This document shows, one piece after another, positions 1-8,947 of a DNA stretch of 35,172 nt (position 1 is the stretch's first letter; each line of letters begins with the position of its first letter). The DNA is from Thermoplasmata archaeon (GTDB taxonomy: Archaea > Thermoplasmatota > Thermoplasmata > Lutacidiplasmatales > UBA184). Below the pieces are notes generated by a model, which had not been told where the DNA came from, did no database searches, and saw only the letters and a program-made list of their open reading frames with translations. The stretch covers positions 1-35,172 of the forward strand of contig JASIBA010000098.1 of NCBI GenBank assembly GCA_030041735.1. Direction: 5' to 3'. The translations under genes were made by a program, and so were the position numbers.

Positions 1-107
1 TCCCAGCCGCGGACGGCGGGCGCGGTGCGCGGCGGGCGGCGGGACATCGGCGCCGCCGAAGGACGGCGGTGGAAAACCTTACCGTCCCGCGGGACTCCGC
101 GCCCCCG

Positions 108-566
108 ATGCCGGAAGGGAACCTCGAGCGCACCCTGGTCGTGATCAAGCCGGACGGCGTCAAGCGGGGCCTCGTCGGCGAGATCCTGACGCGCTTCGAG
201 CGCAAGGGGCTCACGATCGTGGCCGCGAAGATGCTCCGCGTCCCGCCCGAGCTCGCGCAGCGGCACTACGCCGAGCACCAGGGCAAGCCGTTCTACCCGT
301 CGCTCATCCAGCACATCACCTCGGGTCCCGTGCTCGCGCTCGCCCTCGAGGGGCGCTCGGCGATCGCGGTGGTCCGCCTCCTCACCGGCGCGACGAACCC
401 CCAGACGGCGACGCCGGGGACCGTGCGCGGGGACCTCGCGCTCGGGATCACCACCAACCTCGTGCACGCGTCCGACTCCGCGGAGTCGGCCGCGCGCGAG
501 CTCGCGCTCTACTTCACCGCGGACGACTACCTCGGCTACGCGCGCGTCGGTGAGGAGCTCTTCTAG
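108..566 (+). CDS. ndk: Nucleoside diphosphate kinase
   Basis: [38 protein letters not shown] active-site region. ATG at 108 preferred over GTG at 69 because the family begins near [10 protein letters not shown]. Confidence 0.95.
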   Translation: MPEGNLERTLVVIKPDGVKRGLVGEILTRFERKGLTIVAAKMLRVPPELAQRHYAEHQGKPFYPSLIQHITSGPVLALALEGRSAIAVVRLLTGATNPQTATPGTVRGDLALGITTNLVHASDSAESAARELALYFTADDYLGYARVGEELF

Positions 567-570
567 CCCG

Positions 571-1134
571 ATGGCCGGGCTCGAGCCCGCCCTCAGGGCG
601 CTCGCGGACGGCGGGATCATCGTCTATCCGACCGACACGCTGCTCGGCCTCGGGGTCCGTGCGGGGGACCGGTCGGCGGTCGCCCGCCTGCGCGCGCTCA
701 AGGACCGCCCCTCGGGGATGCCGGTGTCGGTCGTCGTGAGCTCGACCGAGGAGGTCGAGGCGCTCGCCGACCTCTCGCCGATGGCCCGTCGTTTCGTCCG
801 GACCCACCTCCCCGGCCCGTACACGGTGCTCGTGACCCCGACGCCCCGGGGTCGCGCGCGGGTCGCGCCCGAGATCCTCGGACCGGCCGGCCGTCTCGGC
901 TTCCGGGTCCCCGACCACCCGCTCGCGCGCGAGCTCGCCCGCCGGGCGGGCCCGATCACGTCCACGTCGGCGAACCGGCACGGCGAGCCGCCGTGCGCGA
1001 CCCCGGCGGAGGCGCGGCGGGCGTTCGGCCCCGCGGTGGCCGTCTATCTGTCCGGAGGTCCGCGCCCGTCCGGGCGCCCCTCCGCGATCGTCGACCTCAC
1101 CGGCGACGCCCCGCGACCGGTGCGGCGGGGGTGA
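571..1134 (+). CDS. Sua5/YrdC/YciO family protein (threonylcarbamoyl-AMP synthase-like)
   Basis: GGIIVYPTDTLLGLGVRAGD, LKDRPSGMPVSV, TSTSANRHGEPP motifs of the YrdC domain; ATG at 571 just after the ndk stop. Confidence 0.88.
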   Translation: MAGLEPALRALADGGIIVYPTDTLLGLGVRAGDRSAVARLRALKDRPSGMPVSVVVSSTEEVEALADLSPMARRFVRTHLPGPYTVLVTPTPRGRARVAPEILGPAGRLGFRVPDHPLARELARRAGPITSTSANRHGEPPCATPAEARRAFGPAVAVYLSGGPRPSGRPSAIVDLTGDAPRPVRRG

Positions 1135-1137
1135 ACC

Positions 1138-2025
1138 GTGGGCCCGACGGCCGAGGAGCTTCCACGGTGGCGCGCGGCGGCCCGGATCGCCTCGCGGGCG
1201 CGCGATCTCGGGGTCGGCTTGGTCGTGCCCGGGGCGCGGCGGCGCGACGTGGCCGACCAGATCGAGGCGTTCATCCGCGCGGAGGGCGCCGAGCCGGCGT
1301 TCCCGACCAACCTCTCGCGGAACGACGAGGCCGCGCACTTCACGCCCGGGCCGGACGACCCCGCGACGTTCGGGGCCGGCGACCTCGTGAAGGTCGACGT
1401 CGGCGCCCACCTGGACGGGGCGATCGCGGACACCGCGGACACGGTGGAGGTCGGCGGGACCCGTCGCTACGAGAACCTGATCCGCGCCGCGCGCGAGGGC
1501 CTGCGCGCCGGGATCGCCGAGGTCCGCGCCGGCGCCGAGATCGAGGCGATCGGCCGCGCGGTGGCGGCGGCGATCCGCGCGCGGGGCTTCAAGCCGATCG
1601 TCGACCTCACGGGCCACTCGATCGAGCGCTACCTTCTCCACGCGGGGACGTCGATCCCGAACGTCCCCGGCCACGCGTCGGGCCGGCTCTCGGAGGGCGA
1701 GATCATCGCGATCGAGCCGTTCGCGACGAACGGGGTCGGATCGATCGGGAACGGGCCGTTCGGGAACATCCTGCGCTTCCGCGCCGACCCCGGTCCGGCC
1801 GATCCCGTGCTCGCCCGCCTCTACGGCCGGTTCCGCACGCTGCCGTTCGCGACGCGCTGGGCCGACGCGCCCGAGGAGCGCGAGGCGCTCCGCCGGGCCC
1901 GGCGCACCCTGCAGTCGTACCCGGTCTTCGTCGAGCGGGGCCACGGCTGGGTCGCGCAGGCCGAGCACACCGTGCGGGTCGGCGCGGCGGGCGCCGAGGT
2001 CCTCAGCGCCCCGGTCGGTCCCTGA
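1138..2025 (+). CDS. map: Type II methionine aminopeptidase
   Basis: DLVKVDVGAHLDGAIADTADTV, DLTGHSIERYLLHAGTSIPNV, EGEIIAIEPFATNG, AQAEHTV; GTG start. Confidence 0.93.
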   Translation: MGPTAEELPRWRAAARIASRARDLGVGLVVPGARRRDVADQIEAFIRAEGAEPAFPTNLSRNDEAAHFTPGPDDPATFGAGDLVKVDVGAHLDGAIADTADTVEVGGTRRYENLIRAAREGLRAGIAEVRAGAEIEAIGRAVAAAIRARGFKPIVDLTGHSIERYLLHAGTSIPNVPGHASGRLSEGEIIAIEPFATNGVGSIGNGPFGNILRFRADPGPADPVLARLYGRFRTLPFATRWADAPEEREALRRARRTLQSYPVFVERGHGWVAQAEHTVRVGAAGAEVLSAPVGP

Positions 2026-2031
2026 TCGGGC

Positions 2032-3180
2032 TCAGGCCCGCGGGTTCGCGAACTCCGCGCGGGCGAGCGCCGCGCCCGCGACGATCGCCTCGAGCTTGCG
2101 GCGCGCGACGTCCAGGCTGCGCGTCCGCAGTCCGCAGTCCGGGTTGACCCAGATGCGCGCGGGGTCGCCGAGATACTTCGCGGCCCGCCGGATGCGGTCG
2201 GCGATGAGCGCCGGGCTCTCGACCTCGTCGCGGTGGACGTCCGCGACCCCGAGGCCGATCTCCCGGGTGTCGCCGTACTCGGCGAGCGCCTTCAGGACCT
2301 CGTAGCCGTCGCGGCCGTCCCGGTCCCGGTTCGCGAACTCCCAGGCCCACTGCCGGCACCGCTTCGCCTCCAGCAGCGTGGGGAGGAGGTCGCGGTACTC
2401 GGAGTAGCAGATGTGCATCGAGAACTCCGCTTGGAGCCCCTCGGTCGCCGCGTTGAACCCCTCGACCACGAGGTCGGCCTCGTCCGGGTGCGTCCCGGCG
2501 GCCGGCTCGTCGATCTGGATCACGCGGCAGCCGTGCTCGATCAGGGCGGCGAGCGTCGGGCGGATCGCCCGGCGGGCGAGGTCGACCACGAACTCGCGCT
2601 GGGCGGCGCGGCGCGCGCTCCGGCCCTTCCAGCCGGGCTGGCGGGCGAGGTAGTGCTCGTTGTACGACCAGTCGGCGAGCGTGTACGGCCCGGTGATCGG
2701 GAGCTTCGGCTCGCCGCGGGCGTGCCGCCGGACGAAGTCGAACTCCTCGAGGTGGTACGGGTGCTCCAGCCGGACCTCGTCGGTCACGGACGCCTTGAGG
2801 TAGTACTTGTGGTCGAACGAGCGGACGTGCCCGTGGAAGGTGAAGCCGCGCATCTGCCGGATCGGGTACTCGTACATCTCGATGCGGCGCGCCTCGCCGT
2901 CGTAGACCCGGGCGAGACCGGCGCGCTCGAACAGCCGGAGCGCGAACAGCGCGCCGAGGTCCCGGACCGCGTCGGCCCCGACCTCGCGGGCGCGCCCGGC
3001 GAGCAGCGCCTCCGCGGCGCTCGGGAGCTCGTCCCCGAAGTGGGTGCGGCCGTTCTCGTCCGAGAACTCCGTGCGGGCCCGCGGGTCCAGCGGCTCGGCG
3101 TGCTGGCCCTGGATCTGCCAGCGCGGCTTCATCAGGCTCCCGATCTCCTGGGCCGGGAACAGCTCGCGGCTCGCCGTCAT
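2032..3180 (-). CDS. metE: MetE-type cobalamin-independent methionine synthase core domain
   Basis: Zn-ligand motifs MHICYSEY and NPDCGLRTR, IQIDEPAAG; ATG overlaps the stop of the upstream gene (ATGA). Confidence 0.88.
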   Translation of the reverse strand: MTASRELFPAQEIGSLMKPRWQIQGQHAEPLDPRARTEFSDENGRTHFGDELPSAAEALLAGRAREVGADAVRDLGALFALRLFERAGLARVYDGEARRIEMYEYPIRQMRGFTFHGHVRSFDHKYYLKASVTDEVRLEHPYHLEEFDFVRRHARGEPKLPITGPYTLADWSYNEHYLARQPGWKGRSARRAAQREFVVDLARRAIRPTLAALIEHGCRVIQIDEPAAGTHPDEADLVVEGFNAATEGLQAEFSMHICYSEYRDLLPTLLEAKRCRQWAWEFANRDRDGRDGYEVLKALAEYGDTREIGLGVADVHRDEVESPALIADRIRRAAKYLGDPARIWVNPDCGLRTRSLDVARRKLEAIVAGAALARAEFANPRA

Positions 3181-4154
3181 CGGCGCCCTCCGTTTCCGTC
3201 CTGGAGCGCCTGCCGGGCCGCCGCGAGCAGGTGGACCTTCTGCGTCGCGGGCTCCCAGGGGAGGAGGTCGAGGGGACCGCCCGGGCCGAGGAGGAACTGG
3301 GTCGGGCGCCGTCGCTCGTTCAGCGCCCGCACGATGCGCGTGACCTCGGCGGGGTCCTCGACGAGCGTCGTGCGCGGATCGAGGATGCCGAGCCCGAGGC
3401 CCCGGCGCTCGGAGGTCGCCGGGATCTCCTCCCAGTCGGTCTCCGCCAGGTCGACGCCGACCGCCGTGACCGGCAGCCGGTCCAGGAGCGGGAAGGCGGC
3501 GACGGCGCTCGCCCCGTAGGTCCAGACGAACGTGGTCGCCCCGTCGCTCGCGTCGTGGATCGAGCGGTACGCCGCCACCACCGCCTCGGCGAGCGCGCCC
3601 TCCGGCGGCCGATCGACCAGCAGCGGCTCCGAGAACTCGAACGTCGCGAGGCCGGTCGCGGCCAGCTCGCGGACCTCGTCGGCGAAGAGGCGGCCCAGCC
3701 GGTGGACGAGCGCCTCCGGCGTCTCGCCCGACCGGTTGTCGAGGAGACCCGCGAACGTGTACGGCCCGGGCAGCAGCGCGCCCCCGTGCGCCGGGTCCTG
3801 GCGGGCGGCGGGGGGCAGCCAGCCCGCGATCGCCCCGGGGACCCGGGCGGGCGGAGCGTGCAGGATCGGCTGGCGGAAGAACGTGTTCGTCTGGAACCAC
3901 CGGGTGAGCGGGCCGACGGTGAAGCCCTCCCACGTCTCCGCGAACGGGCGGAACGGGTCGGCCCAGCGGAGGTAGCCGCCGGTCACCCAGTCGAGGCCGA
4001 GCCGGCGCTCGAGCGCCGCGACGTCGGCCTCCGTGCGCGCGAAGACCTCCTCCACCGCCTCCGGCGACGCGCGGCCGCGGTCGAGGTCCCGCGTGGCGGC
4101 GACGAGCGGCTCCGGCCGCGGGAACGGGCCGGTGAGCCCGGTGCGTACGATCAT
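3177..4154 (-). CDS. MetE-like TIM-barrel paralogue lacking recognisable Zn ligands
   Basis: TGPFPRPEPL, LLPGPYTFAGLL, FEFSEPLL; no H-x-C or NPDCG motif; ATGA overlap with the next gene; TATA-like ccgttaagcg about 28 nt upstream of ATG 4154. Confidence 0.75.
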   Translation of the reverse strand: MIVRTGLTGPFPRPEPLVAATRDLDRGRASPEAVEEVFARTEADVAALERRLGLDWVTGGYLRWADPFRPFAETWEGFTVGPLTRWFQTNTFFRQPILHAPPARVPGAIAGWLPPAARQDPAHGGALLPGPYTFAGLLDNRSGETPEALVHRLGRLFADEVRELAATGLATFEFSEPLLVDRPPEGALAEAVVAAYRSIHDASDGATTFVWTYGASAVAAFPLLDRLPVTAVGVDLAETDWEEIPATSERRGLGLGILDPRTTLVEDPAEVTRIVRALNERRRPTQFLLGPGGPLDLLPWEPATQKVHLLAAARQALQDGNGGRR

Positions 4155-4235
4155 CGACCGCAACCACCGGGCGACGCGCTTAACGGTACCGTGGTGCGAG
4201 GCGCGAAACGCGGTTGCGTCGGGGGCAACCCACCG

Positions 4236-5321
4236 TCAGGCGGCGAGGTTGGCGCCGACGATCCGGTCGAAGTCCGCCGGCTTCGGAGGCCACCCCTCGG
4301 TCATGTAGACGCGGAACGCCTCGCGGGTCGGCTGGAGCAGCGCCTCGTTGACCGCGCGCTCGAAGCCGAGCGAGGAGACGTACCGGTCCGGGAGCGCGTG
4401 CCGGGCCCCGTAGTGCGCCGGGTACACCTCGGTCTGCGGCGGGAGCTTGAGGAGCTTCTCCGTGAGGCTCTCCCACAGGAGGTCGGGCGAGCCGTCGCCG
4501 AGGTCGGTGCGGCCGCACGAGCCCAGGAGGAGCGTGTCGCCGGTGAAGATGTGGTCGCGCACGCGGAGCGTGAGGTGGTCCCGCGTGTGCCCCGGGGTCT
4601 CGAGGACCGAGATCTCCTCGCGGCCGAACGGGAGGCCGTTCCCCTCCTCGAGCGTTCGATGCGGATAGGCCGCGGGGGAGCGGTGGCTGACGAAGATCGG
4701 CGCACCGGTCGCCGCGTGGAGACGGGCGTGCCCGGCCAGGTGGTCCGCGTGCGTGTGGGTCTCCACGATCGCGGCGAGGCGCCATTCCCCCTCGCGGAGG
4801 AGGTCGAGGTAGGGATCCACCGAGATCCCCGGGTCGACCAGCACGCCGACGCGCTCCACCGGGTCGCCGAGGAAGTAGGCGAGGCATCCGGTCTCGGGCC
4901 GGGGGATCTGACGGACCAGAAGATCGAGGGCCCCCTCCTCGAGGTCGTAGCGGGCGATCGCCGGGTCGGCGACGCGGGCGTACTCGTCGATGCCGCCCTC
5001 GAGGGCGACCGCGAGCGGGAACCCGCGGTCCTGCAGGAACTCGGCGGCCCGGCGAGCCCGCGCGCCGTACTGGTCGTATGCGACGATCGGCCGGTCGCGC
5101 GGGAGCCCGGCGAGGCCGGACGGCAACGCATCGATCGGAAGGTGATGGTCGCCGGGGAGCCGAGCGAGACGGCGCTCTCCCTCGGAACGGACATCCAGGA
5201 GGTACGGGGGCGCGGACCCGCCGAGCAGCTGGGCCAGCTCCCGCGGACCGACGAGGGGAGCCGCGCCCGAGCGTGGCGGCCGGTGGAACGGGTGCGGGAG
5301 CGTCGGTGCGGCGGCCGCCAT
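4236..5321 (-). CDS. Rhodanese-like domain fused to an ETHE1-like (persulfide dioxygenase type) metallo-beta-lactamase
   Basis: N-terminal YLLDVRSEGERRLARLPG...VAYDQYGARARRAAEF; C-terminal THTHADHLAGH, ETPGHTRDHL, FTGDTLLLGSCGRTDL. TATA (cctaaatac) about 28 nt upstream of ATG 5321. Confidence 0.85.
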   Translation of the reverse strand: MAAAAPTLPHPFHRPPRSGAAPLVGPRELAQLLGGSAPPYLLDVRSEGERRLARLPGDHHLPIDALPSGLAGLPRDRPIVAYDQYGARARRAAEFLQDRGFPLAVALEGGIDEYARVADPAIARYDLEEGALDLLVRQIPRPETGCLAYFLGDPVERVGVLVDPGISVDPYLDLLREGEWRLAAIVETHTHADHLAGHARLHAATGAPIFVSHRSPAAYPHRTLEEGNGLPFGREEISVLETPGHTRDHLTLRVRDHIFTGDTLLLGSCGRTDLGDGSPDLLWESLTEKLLKLPPQTEVYPAHYGARHALPDRYVSSLGFERAVNEALLQPTREAFRVYMTEGWPPKPADFDRIVGANLAA

Positions 5322-5482
5322 GGGCTCGGCCGCGACATCGGCCGGACCGGTATTTAGGCTCAAGGCCCGGCGCCGGATCGGCCACCCGCGCGCGGTCGAG
5401 GGAGATTCCGACAATCGCCGAACTCGCCCTACGTCTGTGGAAATTGATTAATAGCGGCGGCCTCGCTGGCCGGGACGTCCTC

Positions 5483-6922
5483 ATGGCCGAGAGCACCGCC
5501 GCGCCGGTCGATGACGGCCGACCGGCCCGACGGGGGGCGCGGGCTCGCCGCTCGGCCGGGACGCGCGGCGAGGGTCAGACCAAGGCGCTCGGCCGTCGGG
5601 CGGTCGCGCTCTCGGGGTTCTACCAGGGCAAGGTCGAGACCGTCCCGAAGGTGCCGGTCCGCTCGCTGCGCGACTTCGCGCTCTGGTACACGCCCGGCGT
5701 CGCCGAGGTCTCGCGCCGCATCCAGGCGGACCCCGAGCTCGCGTTCGATCTCACGGGGCGCTGGAACACGATCGCGATCGTGACCGACGGCTCCCGCGTC
5801 CTCGGCCTCGGCGACATCGGACCGCAGGCCGCGCTGCCGGTGATGGAGGGGAAGGCGCTCCTGTTCAAGTGGCTCGGCGGGGTCGACGCGGTCCCGCTGC
5901 CGGTGAGCGCGAAGACGCCGGACGAGTTCGTGCGGGTCGTGGAGAGCCTCGCGCCCGCGTTCGGCGGGATCAACCTCGAGGACATCGCGTCGCCGAAGTG
6001 CTTCGGGATCCTCGAGACCCTGCAGCAGCGCCTGACGATCCCGGTCTGGCACGACGACCAGCTCGGGACCGCGGCCGCCACGATCGCGGGCCTGCTCAAC
6101 GCGCTGACGCTCACGCACCGCTCCGTCGCGACCACGCGGACGGTCCTCCTCGGCGCCGGAGCGGCGAACCTGGTCACGGCCCGCCTGCTCCTCGCGCTGG
6201 GCCACGACCCCACGCGCCTCACACTCGTGGACCAGCACGGGATCCTCGACGCGGAGCGGGACGACGTCGACGAGCTGATGCTGCGGAACCCGTGGAAGTA
6301 CCGCCTCGCGCTCCGCACGAACGGCGGCGGGCGTCAGGGCGACCTCGCGGCCGCGCTGGTGGGCGCCGACGTGCTCCTCGCCGCCTCGACCCCGAACCCG
6401 AACACCGTGCGCCCCGAGCACATCCGCGCGATGGCCCGCGACCCGATCGTCTTCGCGCTCGCGAACCCGGTCCCCGAGATCTGGCCCGAGGTCGCGCGCG
6501 AGGCGGGCGCGGCGATCGTGGCGACCGGCCGGAGCGACTTCCCGAATCAGGTCAACAACTCGCTGATCTTCCCCGCGGTGTTCCGCGGCGTGCTCGACGC
6601 CCGCGCGCGCGCGATCCCCGACGAGATCGTGATCGCCGCCGCGAAGGAGCTCGCGCGCCACGCGGCCGACAAGGGGCTCTCGCCCGCGCACATCCTGCCG
6701 ACCATGGAGGAGGTCGAGGTGTTCCCGCACCTCGCCGCCGCGGTCGGCGACGCGGCCGTCGCGCTCGGCATCGCCGGGCGCCGCCGCACCCATGACGAGT
6801 TCCTCGAGCGCGCGCGCGCGATCATGGGCCGGTCGGCCCGTCTGGTCCGGGCGCTCGCCCGCGCCCGGCTGACCCCGGCGATGCCGAGCGTGAAGTCGCT
6901 CGAGGGACGGAACGAGCCATGA
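5483..6922 (+). CDS. NAD(P)-dependent malic enzyme
   Basis: FALWYTPGVAEVSRRI, VTDGSRVLGLGDIGPQAALPVMEGKALLFK, VWHDDQLGTAAATIAGLLNAL, LLGAGAANLV. ATG 5483 with gattaata about 33 nt upstream. Confidence 0.93.
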   Translation: MAESTAAPVDDGRPARRGARARRSAGTRGEGQTKALGRRAVALSGFYQGKVETVPKVPVRSLRDFALWYTPGVAEVSRRIQADPELAFDLTGRWNTIAIVTDGSRVLGLGDIGPQAALPVMEGKALLFKWLGGVDAVPLPVSAKTPDEFVRVVESLAPAFGGINLEDIASPKCFGILETLQQRLTIPVWHDDQLGTAAATIAGLLNALTLTHRSVATTRTVLLGAGAANLVTARLLLALGHDPTRLTLVDQHGILDAERDDVDELMLRNPWKYRLALRTNGGGRQGDLAAALVGADVLLAASTPNPNTVRPEHIRAMARDPIVFALANPVPEIWPEVAREAGAAIVATGRSDFPNQVNNSLIFPAVFRGVLDARARAIPDEIVIAAAKELARHAADKGLSPAHILPTMEEVEVFPHLAAAVGDAAVALGIAGRRRTHDEFLERARAIMGRSARLVRALARARLTPAMPSVKSLEGRNEP

Positions 6923-7455
6923 GCGCGAGCAGCGAGACCGGCGCGAGCCCCGGCGGACCGAGCGAGACCCCCGCGATCCCGATCCACCTGCGACCGGCCC
7001 GCGCGGCGGACGTGCCGGCGCTGGTTCCGCTCCTCCTCCGTTTGAAGCGGCTCAACGAGGAGTTCGACCCGCTCCTCAAGGTGCGCGAGGATGCCGAGTC
7101 GCAGGCGAAGAGCGTGCTCGCCGCGCAGCTCGACGACCCGAAGTCGGTGGTCCTCGCCGCGGAGGGCGTCGGCGCGGACAAGGACAAGGTCGTGGGGTTC
7201 GTCCGGGCGGTCGTCCGCGAGCGGCCGTTCTACACCCCCGAGTACGAGGGCGTCATCACGGACATCTATCTCCTGCCGCTCTACCGCCGGCACGGGGTCG
7301 GCGAGTACCTCCTGAAGGAGGCCTCGAACGCGCTCAAGGCGAAGGGCGCCGGGGTCGTCGTCGCGGAGTTCCCCGCCCAGAACGAGATCGCGATCCGCTT
7401 CTACGCGAAGCGCGGCTTCCGCCCGATCCAGCTCTTGCACGCCCGCCCGCTCTGA
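6919..7455 (+). CDS. GNAT family N-acetyltransferase
   Basis: IHLRPARAADVPALVPLLLRL, ITDIYLLPLYRRHGVGEYLL, IRFYAKRGFRPIQL; ATGA overlap with the malic enzyme. Confidence 0.88.
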   Translation: MSASSETGASPGGPSETPAIPIHLRPARAADVPALVPLLLRLKRLNEEFDPLLKVREDAESQAKSVLAAQLDDPKSVVLAAEGVGADKDKVVGFVRAVVRERPFYTPEYEGVITDIYLLPLYRRHGVGEYLLKEASNALKAKGAGVVVAEFPAQNEIAIRFYAKRGFRPIQLLHARPL

Positions 7456-7473
7456 TCGAGCGGTCGCCGGCGA

Positions 7474-7956
7474 TCACGGCGGCGGGCCGAGCCGCTTGAG
7501 GAGGTGGAAGCTCATCGGAGCGTACCCGAGCTTCTCGTAGAGCCGCATCGCGTCCGGATTGTCGGCGAAGACGTTGAGGCCCACCTCGGCGGCACCGAGG
7601 CGGACCGCCTCTTCCTCAAGCGTGCGGAGGGTCGCGGTCGCGAGGCCCCGGCGCCGGTGCGGGGGCTCGATCCAGATCCAGTCGATCCAGAAGGTCACGG
7701 CCGGGCCGCGGGACCGAACGGTGTACCACGCCTCCCCGACCCGCTCGCCGGTGCGCTCGTCGACGACATGCCGGAACTGGAAGCCCGGGGTCGCGAGGCC
7801 CTGAGGGAGGAGCTCCGCGAAATCGCTCCGGCTCCGCGCGAGGGCGGAGGCCGGCGCCGCCCGGCCCCGGGCCACGAGCTGGTCGGCGTAGCGCGGGATG
7901 GAGCGCTCGAGCGACCGGCGGAAGTCCGCCTCGGACATCGGCTCGAGCCGGATCAT
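7474..7956 (-). CDS. GNAT family N-acetyltransferase
   Basis: IDWIWIEPPHRRRGLATATLRTLEEEAVRLGAAEVGLNVFADNPDAMRLYEKLGYAP; start ATG 7956. Confidence 0.87.
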   Translation of the reverse strand: MIRLEPMSEADFRRSLERSIPRYADQLVARGRAAPASALARSRSDFAELLPQGLATPGFQFRHVVDERTGERVGEAWYTVRSRGPAVTFWIDWIWIEPPHRRRGLATATLRTLEEEAVRLGAAEVGLNVFADNPDAMRLYEKLGYAPMSFHLLKRLGPPP

Positions 7957-8035
7957 CGGGACGGGATCCGCCTTTTCGTAGAAACCGTCTCTCTCCGGCG
8001 GGAAGGGGCATAAGCGGCGGTCGGTTCCTCGGGCC

Positions 8036-8902
8036 ATGACCGACCCCTCCACCCGGGCGGAGGCGTTCCGCCAGCTCCATCTCGCGGACCGACCCTTCGT
8101 CCTTCCCAACGCGTGGGACGTCGCGACCGCACGGTTGTTCGAGGACGCCGGGTTCCCCGCGATCGCCACCTCGAGCGCGGCGTTGATGGTCGCGCGCGGG
8201 TATCCGGACGGCGAGGAGATGCCCCGGCGCGAGTTCCTCGACGCCACGGGCCGGATCGCGCGCGCGGTCTCCGTGCCGGTCAGCGCCGACCTCGTCTCGG
8301 GGTACGGCCGGGGCCCGAAGGCGATCGCCGCCACCGTGCGGGCCGCGGTCGCGGCCGGGGCGATCGGGCTCAACCTCGAGGACCTCGACACCGGTTCGGG
8401 CGCCCTCTTCCGCGTGCCGGCCCAGGTGAAGAAGATCCGTGCGATCCGGGCGCTCGCCGGCGAGCTCGGGATCCCGATCGTGATCAACGGGCGGACCGAC
8501 GCCCTCCGCCGCGCCCCGGGCGACGACGCCGCCCGGCTCAAGGAGGCCATCCGGCGCGCGGTCGCGTACCGGGATGCGGGAGCGGACTGCGTCTACCCGA
8601 TGGGGCTCACGGACGCGACGTCGATCGCCACCTTCGTCGAGGCCGTCCACTGCCCCGTGAACGTGATGGTGCGCGCCGGGCTCCCGCCGCTCGCGGAGCT
8701 CGCGCGGCTTGGCGTCCGCCGGGTGAGCTTCGGCCCCTCGGCGGCCTACGCGGCGCTCGGCTTCCTGAAGCGCGCGAGCCAGGACGTGCTCGCCCGCGGG
8801 GTGTTCGATGGGCTCACCGAGGGCGCGATCTCGTACGACGAGCTCAACGCGCTGGCCCGGCCGCGGGCCCCGCCGCCGGCCCCGGCGCCCGCCGGAGCGT
8901 AG
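8036..8902 (+). CDS. Isocitrate lyase/PEP mutase superfamily protein
   Basis: FVLPNAWDVATARLFEDAGFPAIATSSAA, PVSADLVSGYG, GLNLEDLD, INGRTDA, ADCVYPMG; TATA-like cataagc about 24 nt upstream. Confidence 0.9.
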   Translation: MTDPSTRAEAFRQLHLADRPFVLPNAWDVATARLFEDAGFPAIATSSAALMVARGYPDGEEMPRREFLDATGRIARAVSVPVSADLVSGYGRGPKAIAATVRAAVAAGAIGLNLEDLDTGSGALFRVPAQVKKIRAIRALAGELGIPIVINGRTDALRRAPGDDAARLKEAIRRAVAYRDAGADCVYPMGLTDATSIATFVEAVHCPVNVMVRAGLPPLAELARLGVRRVSFGPSAAYAALGFLKRASQDVLARGVFDGLTEGAISYDELNALARPRAPPPAPAPAGA

Positions 8903-8947
8903 CGCGGCCCCGGATACGTTAAGCAATCGCGTTCCCCTCGGCCGCGC

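Noticed and set aside
514-1968. Long minus-strand ORF (484 aa) and many similar ones (e.g. 28584-30647 -, 19774-21222 -, 5429-6793 -)
   Set aside because: Antisense shadows of real genes in very high-GC DNA; Arg/Gly/Asp-rich composition, no family motifs, and the opposite strand carries a clear conserved protein.
2032-4167. 711-aa ORF suggesting a fused full-length MetE
   Set aside because: The upstream half is in a different frame (3177-4154) and joins by an ATGA overlap; these are two genes.
8036-8902. True isocitrate lyase (glyoxylate shunt)
   Set aside because: The KKCGH catalytic motif is absent; it belongs to the wider ICL/PEP mutase superfamily with unknown substrate.
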